From assembly GCA_013350335.1 (NCBI GenBank), contig CM023540.1:53444905-53508904 (forward strand): a stretch of 64,000 nucleotides of DNA. The letters run 5' to 3'. Both the position numbers and the translations under genes were made by a program. The stretch comes from Chimonanthus salicifolius. Its lineage: Eukaryota; Streptophyta; Magnoliopsida; Laurales; Calycanthaceae. The notes beneath the pieces are model-generated. The model ran no database searches. It had not been told where the DNA came from and saw nothing but the letters and a program-made list of their open reading frames with translations. Below, piece after piece: positions 36,401 to 48,025 of this stretch (positions within the stretch are counted from its first letter, which is position 1; each line of letters opens with the position of its first letter).

Positions 36401-37139
36401 AGGCCACACCCCATCGGGGCGTCCGAAAGACCATTGTGGGTTGCCTTGACGATGAGAATCTCGTCAAGTGATGGCTATGTTGAATGGTGATGGGTGGGAC
36501 TCATTACATGTTCATTTCATACATAGCATGTTTTTATGGAATTTTGTCTCACATGTTTTATTATTATGCTATTTGCATGTTTTTGACTAACCATGTGGTA
36601 GCCCTATTCAGAAACACTACTGGGCGCGTTGATCTAACGCCCTACCTATATCCTTAGTGGATGATGCAGGGAAAGGGAAAAAAGTGGAGCGAGAAGAGGA
36701 CCAAGTACGGAAACTTGGGCGGTTTGAATGATTGGAATGGATTATGAATGGACTATTTTATGGACTTGATATTTGATATATTTGAACAATGTAATTTGGT
36801 AATTAGTTATGTTGACTTGTAATAAGTAGTTAAGATAGATGCAATGGTTTGTTTTATGTTGGATGTTTGATTAAACGATTAGTTAAGATTGATTAGTAAT
36901 TTTGGACAATAAATTATGTACTTTGCTATCTAAGAATGGAAAATTGGATTAGTCATAGGTTCTATTATAACCACAGTTATATTTAGACTAAGTTAATTCC
37001 GCAAGTTATATGTACCATGTGCAGATCAGTTTTATGGACTTAGTTCATACGCACATGGGCTTGGCCAGTTAAGGGTCGGATTTAGAGATCCGAACTTAAC
37101 TCGCGTCGTGACACTCTGCCCCGATCACATGATTATTTT
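33492..37139 (+). repeat. Copy B 3' LTR
   Basis: Plus-strand LTR of about 3.65 kb that lacks only its last 50 bp or so. Near its start a segment of about 180 bp is tandemly duplicated (the phrase around TTGCTCAAATTAAGAT occurs at about 33593 and 33752); the copy A 3' LTR shares this, the LTR at 37140-40872 does not. Six GGTTCGGCC hairpins lie at 34839-35935. Confidence 0.85.
34839..35935. repeat. Array of six GGTTCGGCC hairpins in copy B 3' LTR
   Basis: Hairpins near 34840, 35058, 35270, 35406, 35635 and 35908, in the order also seen in the mirrored copy A 5' LTR. Confidence 0.86.
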
Positions 37140-37175
37140 TTTTAAATATAATAATCATGTGATCGGGGCGGAGTG
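37105..37175. repeat. Centre of the second large palindrome
   Basis: GCCCCGATCACATGATTATT, a T-run loop and AATAATCATGTGATCGGGGC are exact inverted partners. LTR sequence runs outward on both sides for about 3.7 kb. The last 40-50 bp of each LTR, including the TGTAACGCC terminus, is missing from the centre. Confidence 0.9.
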
Positions 37176-40100
37176 CCACGACGCGAGTTAAGTTCAGATC
37201 TCTAAATCCGACCCTTAACTGGCCAAGCCCATGTGCGTATGAACTAAGTCCATAAAACTGATCCGCACATGGTACATATATAACTTGCGGAATTAACTTA
37301 GTTTTAATCTAACTGAGGTTATAATAGAACCTATGACTATTCCAATTTTCCATTCTTAGATAGCAAAGTACATAACTTATTCTCCAAAATTACTAATCAA
37401 TCTTAACTAATCGTTCAATCAAACCATCCAACTTAAAACAAACCATAGCATCTATCTTACCTACTTATTAAAACCAACAAATCTAGTTACCAAATTACAG
37501 TGTCCACATAATTCAAATAACACATCCATGAATAGTCCATTCAAGTCCATTCAAAATCATTCAAACCCCCCAAGTTTCCTTGCTTGGTCCTCTTCTAGAT
37601 CCACGTTCTTCCCTTTCCCTGCGTCATCCACTAAGGATATAGATAGGGCGTTAGATCAACGCGCCCAGTAGTGTTTCCGAATAGGGCTACCACATGGTTA
37701 GTCAAAAACATGCAAATAATATAATAATAACACATGTGTGACAAAATTCCATAAAAACATGCTATGTATGAAATGGACATGTATGAGTCCCACCCATCAC
37801 CATTCAACACAGCCATCACTTGACGGGATTCTCATCGTCAAGGTAACCCACAGTGGTCTTTCGGACGCCCCGACGGAGTGTGGCCTCCGGATTCCTCCTG
37901 ATGGGATTCTCATCATCAGGGTACCCCACAGTGGTCTTTCGGACGCCCCGACGGAGTGTGACCTCCGGTTACAACACCATCATCCCATGTCATGCATGAG
38001 ATGTCTATGCAAACATGTCATTTAGAAACATAGCTTTACAAACATGCAAGTTATTGAAATCAACATAAAACAGCATATGAAATAGTGGTTACAATAAAGG
38101 TAGGAAACCTACTGAAGAATCACTTCAGCGTCCGTTCTTTCTTAGGCTTTAACCGGTCACGACTCGTTCGTCGTTCAACTTCCGGTACCTTATCCTTATA
38201 ACAATCAATAAATCATACCATCACTTACTTGTTCATTCATATCTAAGACCCAACTACATCATGTGAGTCCTTTGATCAATCCCTTCATTTGACTTGTATT
38301 CACAGATTTGCCATTGGTATAACTAATGTCTAATCTTGCCCATAATCAAAGTTCATAAAAGTTATCTACCTTAGTGGCTGGTTATTTACTTATCACTAAG
38401 TCCAAAGATAAATCCATATGTTTACTTAATCCAACTCATACAACCAAGTCATAATCTCCAACAAAACAATCTATGGGGTTCGGCCATTCATATGGCCGAA
38501 CCCTATGATCCTCCTACACAATGATCCCATCATTTGTTTACAAGTTAGGCTCTACCATTTAGCCATATTAACTATAAGGTTCAGCCATCCCATGGCCAAC
38601 CCAAAACAGCAAGCTTATTTCATTTAACATACATAGGAAAACCCATAAATCTTGGTCCATTCATCCCAAAACTAGCCCCATGGGGTTCGGCCATGCACAT
38701 GGCCGAACCCAATGGTTCTCTTGATCTGATTAATCCCTCAACTTCCCATGATTATTCATGATTTAACATGTTAACCCAATCATGAATTACACATGGTTCA
38801 GCCGCATAAACATCAACCAAAACAGTAAATTAACCTCACCAAATCATACCAATTACTTACATGGGGTTCGGCCATTCAAGGTGGCCGAAGCCAATGTCCA
38901 AGTTTTGGTCTTTCATACATGCTTTAGGTGTTATTTAACCATGCAATATCAGTATTATATTGCTGCCCTTAAACCACTTAAAAACCATCTAATTAAATTC
39001 ATCCAAACAGTCCATAAAGTACATGGTTTCCATGTTTCACAACATGAAAACCAATAATACTTTGCATGGGGTTCGGCCCTCCATGGTGGCCGAACCCAAT
39101 GATTTCTTTCACTATTTTTAAACTTCCAATCTTCATGTAATAAACAACATATTATTACCAAGTTCAACCCTTTAGAAATTCATCTAAAAACCAACCCAAT
39201 TTCATAGGGTTCGGCCATGCTCATTGGCCGAACACTATGACCTTTGGTTTTTGAAACATTTACTCATTCACCTTGGGTCTGAACCAAACATCCAAATCCA
39301 TGTTTTAACCTTCTTTAATCATGCATTTTAAATCTATTACAACCATCTAACATCAGTCCTAACTTATATGGTTTTAACTTCTAAAAACCATCAAAACTAA
39401 CCACTTGTTTTCATGGGGTTCGGCCATGCTAAGTGGCCGAACCCAATGGTCCATTTCCATCTTTTAATCCACTGATTTTAGACCATATAAACTTCAGTAC
39501 CTATGTCATTCAGATCCATGTTTTTAACCATTCTAAAACATGTATTTAAATCTTAAAACAAAACCCGAAAACAGTCCACAAAATCCATTGTTTTTATGTT
39601 TCAAAACATGAAAACCAAACCATCTCTTTTCATGGGGTTCGGCCCTTCATGGTGGCCGAACCCAACGGTCATCTTAATTATTTCTAAACCTCCATTAATC
39701 AAGGTTAATCATTGGTGTATTCGGCCATGATCATGGCCCAATCCACACCCTATTTGTTCCATGTTTTTCAACAAAACTCAATGAAATACTTACCAATTTT
39801 CCCAAGCCTTTCTTCTTGACTTTTGATCCTTGCTTCCTATCTTTTATTTCTTCCTTTCTTCCTTAATTCCTTGCTGGTTTAAGCTTGAATATTTGGTACC
39901 AAAAGCCTCTGCTGTTCCAGCCAAGAACACCAATTGGAGAGAGGGAGAAAGAGATGGAAAAACTTGGGTTTGCAATGACAAAAGTCAGCTAACCTTGGTG
40001 TTCATTGCTTTTGTATATCAGCCATCATAACCCCTCCACTCCCTCATCAATTCTTGCCTAAACCAATGGGCCACTTGCTGCCAACAAATGCACCCATTGG

Positions 40101-40872
40101 CATTCCAACGTTGAAGGCTTGGGGTTTCCAAATGGGATAGAAACCCCCCATATTCCATTTAATGTTTTGCATGAAACTCTCCATAACAAGTCCCCAACGT
40201 GTGGGACTTGTTTTGGTTTGTTTGAGATCACCACACCTCCTCATATTCCACTTAACTCACTGAATTTTCAGCCCATTTGACTTCCATTTTTGACTCACTC
40301 AACTCAATGTCCAACTCACCATAATTAATGCATTTCATTCAATGCACATGAGTTAACTCAACCCTTGATTTAATTCCAACTCACTTCAGTCCCACTCAAC
40401 TGATTTAACTCGTGTTTTAGCTCCGTAGAGGGTCCACACGGTCAACCATAGTCAACTCGACCCGTTGGGTCCACTTTTAGCTCCTTGACCCGTTTTTGAC
40501 TCCATGACCCAATTATGGTATTTTGGTCATTTCTAATTGGTTTTTACATATGGATCAAGCCTACCCATTTTTTCTCCACTTGATTTCCAATCAAATAGGC
40601 TTAACCCCATTTAATTTAAAATCACAAAACGGTCAAATAATCCAGTAAGACCCGATGGGTCCCATTTGGGCCCTTTGACCCATTTAGCCATTTTGACCTA
40701 ATTTGATGTACATTACCCATCCATTATAATTTGACCCTTATAATATGTTCATAGGATCTTAATTTGAACAATGGGCCCCACTATTTTCTCATTTAACATC
40801 ATAATTAATAAATTTACCAATCTAGGGGCATTTTAGTAAATATTCATCTTATTGAGAAATCGGGGTGTTACA
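37140..40872 (-). repeat. Outer minus-strand LTR of the composite
   Basis: The fullest LTR copy (about 3.73 kb). It ends GGGGTGTTACA against the right TGATC duplicate and lacks its inner terminus at the palindrome centre. Seven GGTTCGGCC hairpins lie at 38474-39664. Its hairpin loops and spacers match the copy A 3' LTR at the opposite end of the composite. Confidence 0.86.
38474..39664. repeat. Array of seven GGTTCGGCC hairpins in the outer LTR
   Basis: Hairpins near 38476, 38684, 38861, 39068, 39206, 39416 and 39636, spaced 140-220 bp. Confidence 0.86.
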
Positions 40873-40877
40873 TGATC

Positions 40878-41763
40878 AAGAGTGAAGATCATGCTCCACC
40901 GGATTGAAGCTCATCGTGTATGGAAATCACAACAGGTATTTGGCCATAGACGACTCTTTGTTGTACCCACACCTTAGGAAGACTATCTTTAGGCTTAGTT
41001 GAACAAATGGTAAAACCATAAGAAGCCTAAGATAGGAAGCTGGACAATGAACTCGAAGTGAACTTGGAAATATGAATTAAGTTCACTGTCAGCTTGACCA
41101 GTCGTTCTTACCGACCCCTTGGTGGAAACAGGATCGACCCATCGTGATCAAAAGACTGGTCGACCAGATTGACAAAGGTTTTGGAACATAGAACTGTCAT
41201 TCTAGGTATGCCTCTGAACGAGAGTCTCGTATGCACCGACCCCTCGATGAAAGTCTAAAATGACCCCTCATGGTCAACGACTCGTCAATGATAACTTATG
41301 AGTTCTGGAACTTAGAAGTGAGATGGACTCTCGAGAAAACAGACATCTCAGTATTTCAAGACCAATCGGGAGTACCAAGACTGACCCCTCGGTAAAGGGC
41401 GACAGGTCGTTCTGGGCAGGACAAGTTTCGGGACATGAAACTCAGTCTGTATGGTGTTGCCCCAGATCGAGACCCTCGTATGGATCGACCTCTCGATGCC
41501 ATGTCTGTTGACCCATTGGTGACACCGACCTATCGACAGGAAAATAATAATGTCATTGGGGGTGCATTTAATGTGCAATGATCAGGTGTTTGAATAGTAA
41601 TAAATATGATCACTGACCCATTGGTGCCACCTACCTGTCGGTACTAGTCAGTTTGAAAAACTGTGAAGACTCCTCTATATATATGAGTGTTGTGTGATCA
41701 TTTAATTATCTTCCTTGTCCATGTTTTTATCTCATGTTCTATACAATACATCATTGTCAATTT
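40878..41763 (+). repeat. Element 2 3' LTR, second fragment
   Basis: Continues the LTR begun at 20525-20617 after the composite. It aligns with 10610-11420 of the solo LTR: AGATCATGCTCCACC, the CCGACCCCTCGGT-type word array and a TATATATAT at 41676-41684. At 41764 element 3 interrupts it; the remainder lies beyond the window. Confidence 0.85.
41676..41684 (+). promoter_or_regulatory. TATA box of the element 2 3' LTR
   Basis: TATATATAT just after the word array, as in the sister LTRs. Confidence 0.5.
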
Positions 41764-43472
41764 TGAAAGCTTTCATTATGCTAGAAGACGAGTCAAGATT
41801 GACCCTAAGGTGGGGGAGGGGGGTGAATAGGGCAATCACGATTTTTAAGGTCTATACAAACATTTGATTAATTAAAAAACTTTGCAACAAATATAACATG
41901 TTAATCATGATACATATGTTGCGTGATAAAAGAATGTACCAATTTAAAAGTGCAATCACACAATAAGCTCTAAAACCATAAGACCAATTTATAGTGGTTC
42001 GGTTAATCAACGTACATCCACTGTTGAGACTCACCCAACCTTGGGTTATCTCCAATTTACTAAGTAGGGGATTACACCCACACTAATAAATTAGAACTTC
42101 CACCTAACCAATTGGTTAGGAATTTCAACCAACTCCTATCCCTCTATTTTTTTTTTTTATAGTGGTCAAGCACCTTGCTTTAGTCCATTTCACAATCATT
42201 TGAAATTAAAATCAAACCTAAGAAGCACTTGCCTTTTGATAGCTCAATCTTGTAGATGTGTGTTTCATGAAAATGTCATTTCCATGATATCGACGATGTC
42301 GAAGATGTCCCTTATGTATGCTCAAACACAATCTATGGGTAAGGTCTCTATGATTTAAGATTTGCCAATAATTATCCTATAACTATTTTATCTCTCTCCC
42401 TTAATCTCAATAAAGATGATTGAATTTCAAATGATTTACCTAAGTAAAGTGCTTAGAGAGAAGTGAGATCTCTGAGAATTTCTTTTAGATATGCCTAATC
42501 AAAGCTCTAAGGTCTCCAACCAAAACACAATAAGGTTTCGTGCTTAAATAGGCAAACGAGAAAAAACCGAACTTACAACAGGCAATTGATCATATACCCA
42601 TGATTGATCGTGCATTTAAACTAGTCGTTATAATGTGACCTTTGCACATTAAAAGTTTTCCAACGGATAGAAAATGGTCACGGAAGATTGATCGTCCCTC
42701 ACCACTGATTTTGAATTAATGGGCGATTCATCGAGGGGTGGCGATCGTATTGGCCTAAGGCTATCCTATTTTGACTGTGCTTTGTCAAAACATGCCTTAT
42801 CCAGACCCAGGGCGATTGGTCGTGCACCCGATGTGTCGGCTCTATACACACGATTGATCTTGCAGCCGATTGATCGTATACGATCAAGATTTCAACCCAT
42901 GTTTTAAGTCCAGCTTTGTCCTGTCTCAGTGATAGATTGCCCACACGATTGTATTGTAAATGTATCAGACGATCGATTGTGGCCACGAATGTATCGTCCT
43001 AAGACCACTAGTGTTTGGCATTCCATTCCAACTAGAACCTTCTTTTTCCAGACGATGCATCGTTGAACCACGATTGATCGTTTGTGTTACTGTTTTTGAT
43101 CGCCCAACACAATGTGTCGCCATACCAGTAAAGACAATGGTTTTCATATTTCCAAGTTCGGTTCCATTGGTTCTGATTTGGTGTCAAACACACACTAGGC
43201 TTCTTAAGATTATCCAGATCTGATTTCTAAGCCTAGGCAAGGTTATCCTATGGTGTTGGGTTCCACCTAAAGTCATCTATAGTCATTTTACCTTTGTGAT
43301 TCCCATACACATTGGGATTCTTGAATCTTGCACTTGATTTTCCTTTTTTGAGCTCTCGATTCAATCTTCACCGCTCCTTGAATCTTGTTCATAGCTTCAG
43401 CCTTCCGAGCCAATCCTTCCCCTAAGTCATAGAATTGACAAATAGGTTACTCGGCAAGCCAGGACACTAACA
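41764..43472 (-). repeat. Element 3 3' LTR
   Basis: 1.71 kb. Starts (minus) TGTTAGTGTCC and ends ATGAAAGCTTTCA. It matches the partial 5' LTR from 63605: both have GAGTCAAGATTGACCCTA, a G-rich tract, and GACCAATTTATAGTGGTTCGG. Its U3 (42590-43100) carries a different word, CGATTGATCG, where elements 1 and 2 have CGATGGGTCG. Confidence 0.9.
42590..43100 (-). repeat. U3 array of the CGATTGATCG word
   Basis: About ten copies of CGATTGATCGT or close variants (TGATTGATCGTG, CGATTGGTCGTG, CGATCGATTG). The core CGATTGATCG is near-palindromic. It occupies the place of the GGGTCG array in the related LTRs. Confidence 0.72.
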
Positions 43473-43483
43473 ATCTCCCCCTT
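43473..43483 (-). promoter_or_regulatory. Polypurine tract of element 3
   Basis: AAGGGGGAGAT on the minus strand abuts the LTR start TGTTAGTG. Confidence 0.87.
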
Positions 43484-44257
43484 TGCCAATTTCCAAGACA
43501 AAACACGTAGAAGCTAATGAATACAGACTCGATGACTTAACCCAACCCATTATACATTTGAATACATAAGATACAACAATATTAAGGACATATTCAAATG
43601 ACACAATCTAGACACTAGCTTCAAGATGCTTTCTTCATCTTAATGGTTAGCTTGCCATCTTCCTTCTGATCCTGTACATGTACATGTACACACAAACAGT
43701 GCAAGCAATGGTGGAAGCACAGATCTCCCCTTCAAATGTTAGTCACATACACAGTAATATAAACAATATTATTGCCCCTAAGTATGTGAATTAATAACCC
43801 CTTTAGTCAATGATTAAGCTCCCCCTTAATCATAGACTAACCTCCTTAAATGCTTATTCTATGCTTCTAATTTATCCCTCATAATTCAAGTTTTCTTTCA
43901 ACCTTCTCAAATTCTCTCCCTTTTTATCATAAATTGGCAAAGGGTGCTAAGCACGGATATACCAATCCAATGTGGACTAGATGAGGAGGCAGAGGGGCAC
44001 ATGCATTTTCAAAAATATATCAATTTGAAAACAAAAATTATGCATGCCAAGAGGAGGGAATAAATCATACAAGAAATATTCCTTGAAAGAGCATATGAGT
44101 GACAACAACATGAACTAAATAGAAAAATACACCAATTAAGCACATAGTTCACGAGAAAACAAGGTGATGTATACATATTTACTACATGTGCACAATGCAT
44201 CAAACCAAAGAAATAAGTTCATTCAACAAATCATACACAAACGAAGATGCAATGAAT
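43484..44257 (-). other. Element 3 non-coding interior, 3' segment
   Basis: AT-rich DNA between the polypurine tract and the solo LTR at 44263; no coding region recognised. Its start resembles the corresponding part of element 1 (AATTTxxxxGAxAAAACxxxTAGAAG). Confidence 0.5.
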
Positions 44258-44917
44258 GAACATGTGAAGACCCGGAGTTTCAACTTTGGGACCCACTGTA
44301 ATTTCTCCTCTTATTTCTGAATGAAATTATAAAAAAAAAACATCAAACTTTGATTTGAGATTGTGGAAATATTGATGTAAATTAACGGAATCAAAGATGG
44401 ATTAATTGAATTAAGTGGGATTAAGGGTGATTTAATTAATTTGTTAAATAAATTTAATAATACTTAATATAATGGATTTTAAATAAATAATAATTAATGA
44501 TGTGGCATCATGCCACATAAGCAATGAGGTGGAGAGAGAGTGGTGAGGTGGCATGCCACATAACTTGAAATGACGACTAACCACCACCTCCCATTAAACC
44601 AATAGTTGCCCTCCACCTCACCCCATTACTAAGAGAGAGAGATAGTGCTCTTTTTTTCTCTCATTTTCCTCTCTTACACTGATTCACACTCTCTCCCTCT
44701 CCCATACGGTCCTCTATTCTCTTCTCCCTTACTCATCCTCCAAATTGTAAGTACATTAATTTATTTCTTTAGTCTTCCATGTGTTATCTTATTTACTTGT
44801 CCATTCGATTAGATGTTGCAGCCTTCTTCCAAACAAATACTTGTTCCTTCTTTCATTTTCATTTATTTGTTTTTGTTTACCTAAAAGTCTAATACCAGAA
44901 AAGAGGGTTTTTGTTTT

Positions 44918-44945
44918 GAAAATAATAATAATAATAATAATAATA
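44918..44945 (+). repeat. AAT microsatellite
   Basis: Nine consecutive AAT units inside the solo LTR. Confidence 0.92.
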
Positions 44946-47439
44946 AAAAGGAAATCAAAACAAAACTCATGTTTGGCCCCTCCTTTTCAGCCTAACCCTT
45001 TGGTGGGTTTTTCTTCATATATATTTTCATCCATCTTAATTGATTAGTTAAATTCATGATTTAAACTTGCAAGAAGTTATTATTCTTTTTATATGTTTTT
45101 ATCACATTATTTGATTAAATTAGTTAATGCTTTGAAATCTTACCAAAATTTCTTAAGTAATCCATTTATTTATATGTTTATTCGTTTTCCCATTCTATCA
45201 AAAGTATTTAATGATTTGGATTTGCCAAGGTTTTCCTATTTATTTACTTCACTAGTTTGAATCTAAAATGTATTTGTCTTTGGGTGTTAAGATTCAAAAA
45301 TAAATAAATAAATAATATAGTAATTGAGAAATAAGATCTGATGTTTGGATTTGAAATCTCTTAATTGCAGCAAATCTATAATCTGTAATTATTTAAATAA
45401 AAGAAATTTAAAGACGACTATTTTGCATTATTTTATCTTCTTTTAAGATGTTATCCGAATTTAGGAGTCATCATCATCTTTCTTTTCTACTGTTTTACCA
45501 CCGTATTAAACTGAAATCATCAAAGAAAGGAGAAAGGTGGGTTCCTTACTTTTGTTATTTCAACCGATTTTGGTTAGTCCTACCTTAAATCTAGACTGAA
45601 AGTACCTTGTGTTGCAGCCATAGAATCGGCCATGCCTGATACTGTCTAGGCTCTTTTTCTAAAGGCTCTAACCAGTGAAATTAGTGGGACAATTATTTAA
45701 ATGGAGGGTAATGATGCCATTTTTCATGTTTGGCATATATAGAAATGAACGAAGAAATTGAGAATAAGCCCGACGCCATTCATACGAATTCGTGAGATAT
45801 CCCCTTCGCTATTTTCATTTGATCAGGTAGGTTTTCCTACATTATTGAAGTACTATAGTGATTATAAGTATGTTGGCTTGATTTCAATATTATAAATTAC
45901 ATTGTTTGTTTTGATTTAATTGTGGGAACTTAATGTATATTTGCTTTTATGAAAATGTGAATTCATGTTTGTATTATCGAATGGATTTGGTATCATTCAT
46001 GAACATATTCCTCTTGCATATGCATGGGATGGGAAATGCATTACCCAAGATAAGGAATGAGTAATTCCGGACATACCTTAGTCTTGGAAGATTATTTATT
46101 TACGCGTATGGAATATTTAACCGTTTGAATTGGCCGCATCCAGGAAAATTAATTATGGCATTTTGAATTGGGCTAAGGAACCCCTGGGTTAGCAGAAATC
46201 CCGAAACCTGTGTAGGAGTATTGGTGTATAGCGCTCCCCCGGTTGTAACACCCGAATTTTCCTTAGCTTATAACTATATTAGTTTGGCCCACTTGGGTTG
46301 CAATTTACTTGAATTTGAGATTAAAAAGTGAAAATTGACATTAGATGGGCAAGAAATGGATCAATTACTAAATTAAAACCCAATGGGTCATGGGTGAGCT
46401 TGATTTTAAAGTAATTGGGTAGGTTTAGTTAAATTAGTTGAATTGGATAAATTAATGCATTTAATGCATTAAAGTCTACCTCATCAAGCGATGTGGCATT
46501 GCCATGTGGCATACATGTCATCACATGGAAGCCAACTAAGCAAGGATGCCACATCATCAAGTGACATGGCCAAAGTGGGACCCAAGTGCCATGTGGTGAC
46601 CACGACATGCATGGCCGGCCATGACATGGGTTGACTTGGTCAACCACTAGTGAGTTCAAGTCTTGAGTTAAAGTTTTATTTGCTTGAGTTGAGAAGATGA
46701 AGGGATGAGATGGGATAGCTTGTCTAAGTAAATTGAACTTAGACACTTGGGGACCCAAGGGTCTTCATCTCAAGAGCCATGAAGCCACCCTTGGGAAGCC
46801 AAGGTCCCCTTGGTTAAACCAAGGGCCTCATTGGTTAGACAAACCATGATGAAAGGAAGGGAAGAGATTAGGCTTTTAACATAAAAACCCAAACCAAGGG
46901 GCACTCCAAACTCCTTGGCCGACTCCTCCTCTTGCACAAGAGTTTCTCTCCATTCTTCTCCTCTCTCTCTCCCACCTCTACCTCCATACATTGGAGACTT
47001 TGAAAAACAAAAAAAGGAGAAGAAGAATTAAGGAAGAAAAGACAGATCTAAAGAAATGAAGGAGATTGAAGGAAGGTATGTCTAAGACTTAGTAATATGG
47101 AAATAAATCTAAGGAAACCATAGGTTTGGCCGTGGTGTGCCCGAATCCATGGGTTCCATGATTGGTTGGATTGAATGGCCAAAATAATTATAAAGCCATG
47201 GAGCTGGAAATCCATCCAAAGGATGATTATGGGTTGAAACAAAACAACCATAAGATTAAATCCAAACTCATGCTATGATAATACTATGAATGGATGGATT
47301 ATGAAAAACCCTAACATTGGCTAGTGGGTAAGGTAAAAATTCCTAACTGAAGTATGGAAAACGAAATCCATGTTTAAAAATGATAAGGATGGATTTCAAG
47401 GAGAAGGGCATTACCATGCATGCAAACAAAAGGATCTGA

Positions 47440-48025
47440 CACAAAGCCAGTTGACTGAATCTTAAGATTCAGTCAACTGAATGTGTGCTGGCAAAGCAAA
47501 CAAAGGATTTGTTGGTGTTTCAGCCCACTGAATCTTATGATTCAGTCGACTGAAAGTATACTAGCAACACACGTAAGTAATCTGGTTGTGTTTCAGCCGA
47601 TTGAATCTTATGATTCAGTCGACTGAAAGTATACTGGCTAAGCACATATGAGGTCTGTTGGTATTTCAGCCAACTGAATCTTATGATTCAGTCGACTGAA
47701 AGTATACTTGCCAAACACGTAAACGATCTAACCCAAAGTCAGCCGACTGAATCTGTGATTTAGTCGACTGAAAGGATACTGGCCAAACACGTATGATATC
47801 TGGTTGTATTTCAGTCGACTGAAAGTGTATTGGCCAAAACATGTATGATATTTGGTTGTATTTCAGCCAATTGAATCTATGATTCAGTCAACTGAAAATG
47901 TACAGGTCAAGTTTGTATAGTATCTGGTTGTATTTTAGCCAACTGAATCTTATGATTCAGTCAACTGGAAGTTTGCGGGTAAAGCACATAAGGTATCTGA
48001 TTGTGTTTCAGTCGACTGAATTAGA
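47440..48025. repeat. 73-bp tandem array carrying the palindrome TTCAGTCGACTGAA
   Basis: About eight units with period near 73 bp. Most hold an inverted pair (GACTGAATC...GATTCAGTC) followed by the perfect 14-bp palindrome TTCAGTCGACTGAA (for example 47541-47554, 47614-47627, 47687-47700), then GTATACTGGCC. Later units are degenerate. Confidence 0.88.

Larger units (their letters stand above)
20618..40872. mobile_element. 20.3-kb composite Ty3-like insertion with two inverted element copies
   Basis: It begins TGTAACGCCCCG and ends CGGGGTGTTACA, flanked by identical TGATC at 20613-20617 and 40873-40877. The uninterrupted relative near 10590-10620 (AGATGATCAAGAG) shows the empty site. Inside, in order: minus LTR (20618-23175), minus interior (23176-25759), minus LTR fragment (25760-28606), plus LTR fragment (28607-30922), plus interior (30923-33491), plus LTR (33492-37139) and minus LTR (37140-40872). 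LTR ends of the TGTAACACCCC type, the GTTGGTATCAGAGCG junction and the terminal GTCGTGACA-type phrase suggest a Tekay/Del-like Ty3 lineage, but no pol is present to confirm it. Confidence 0.88.
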
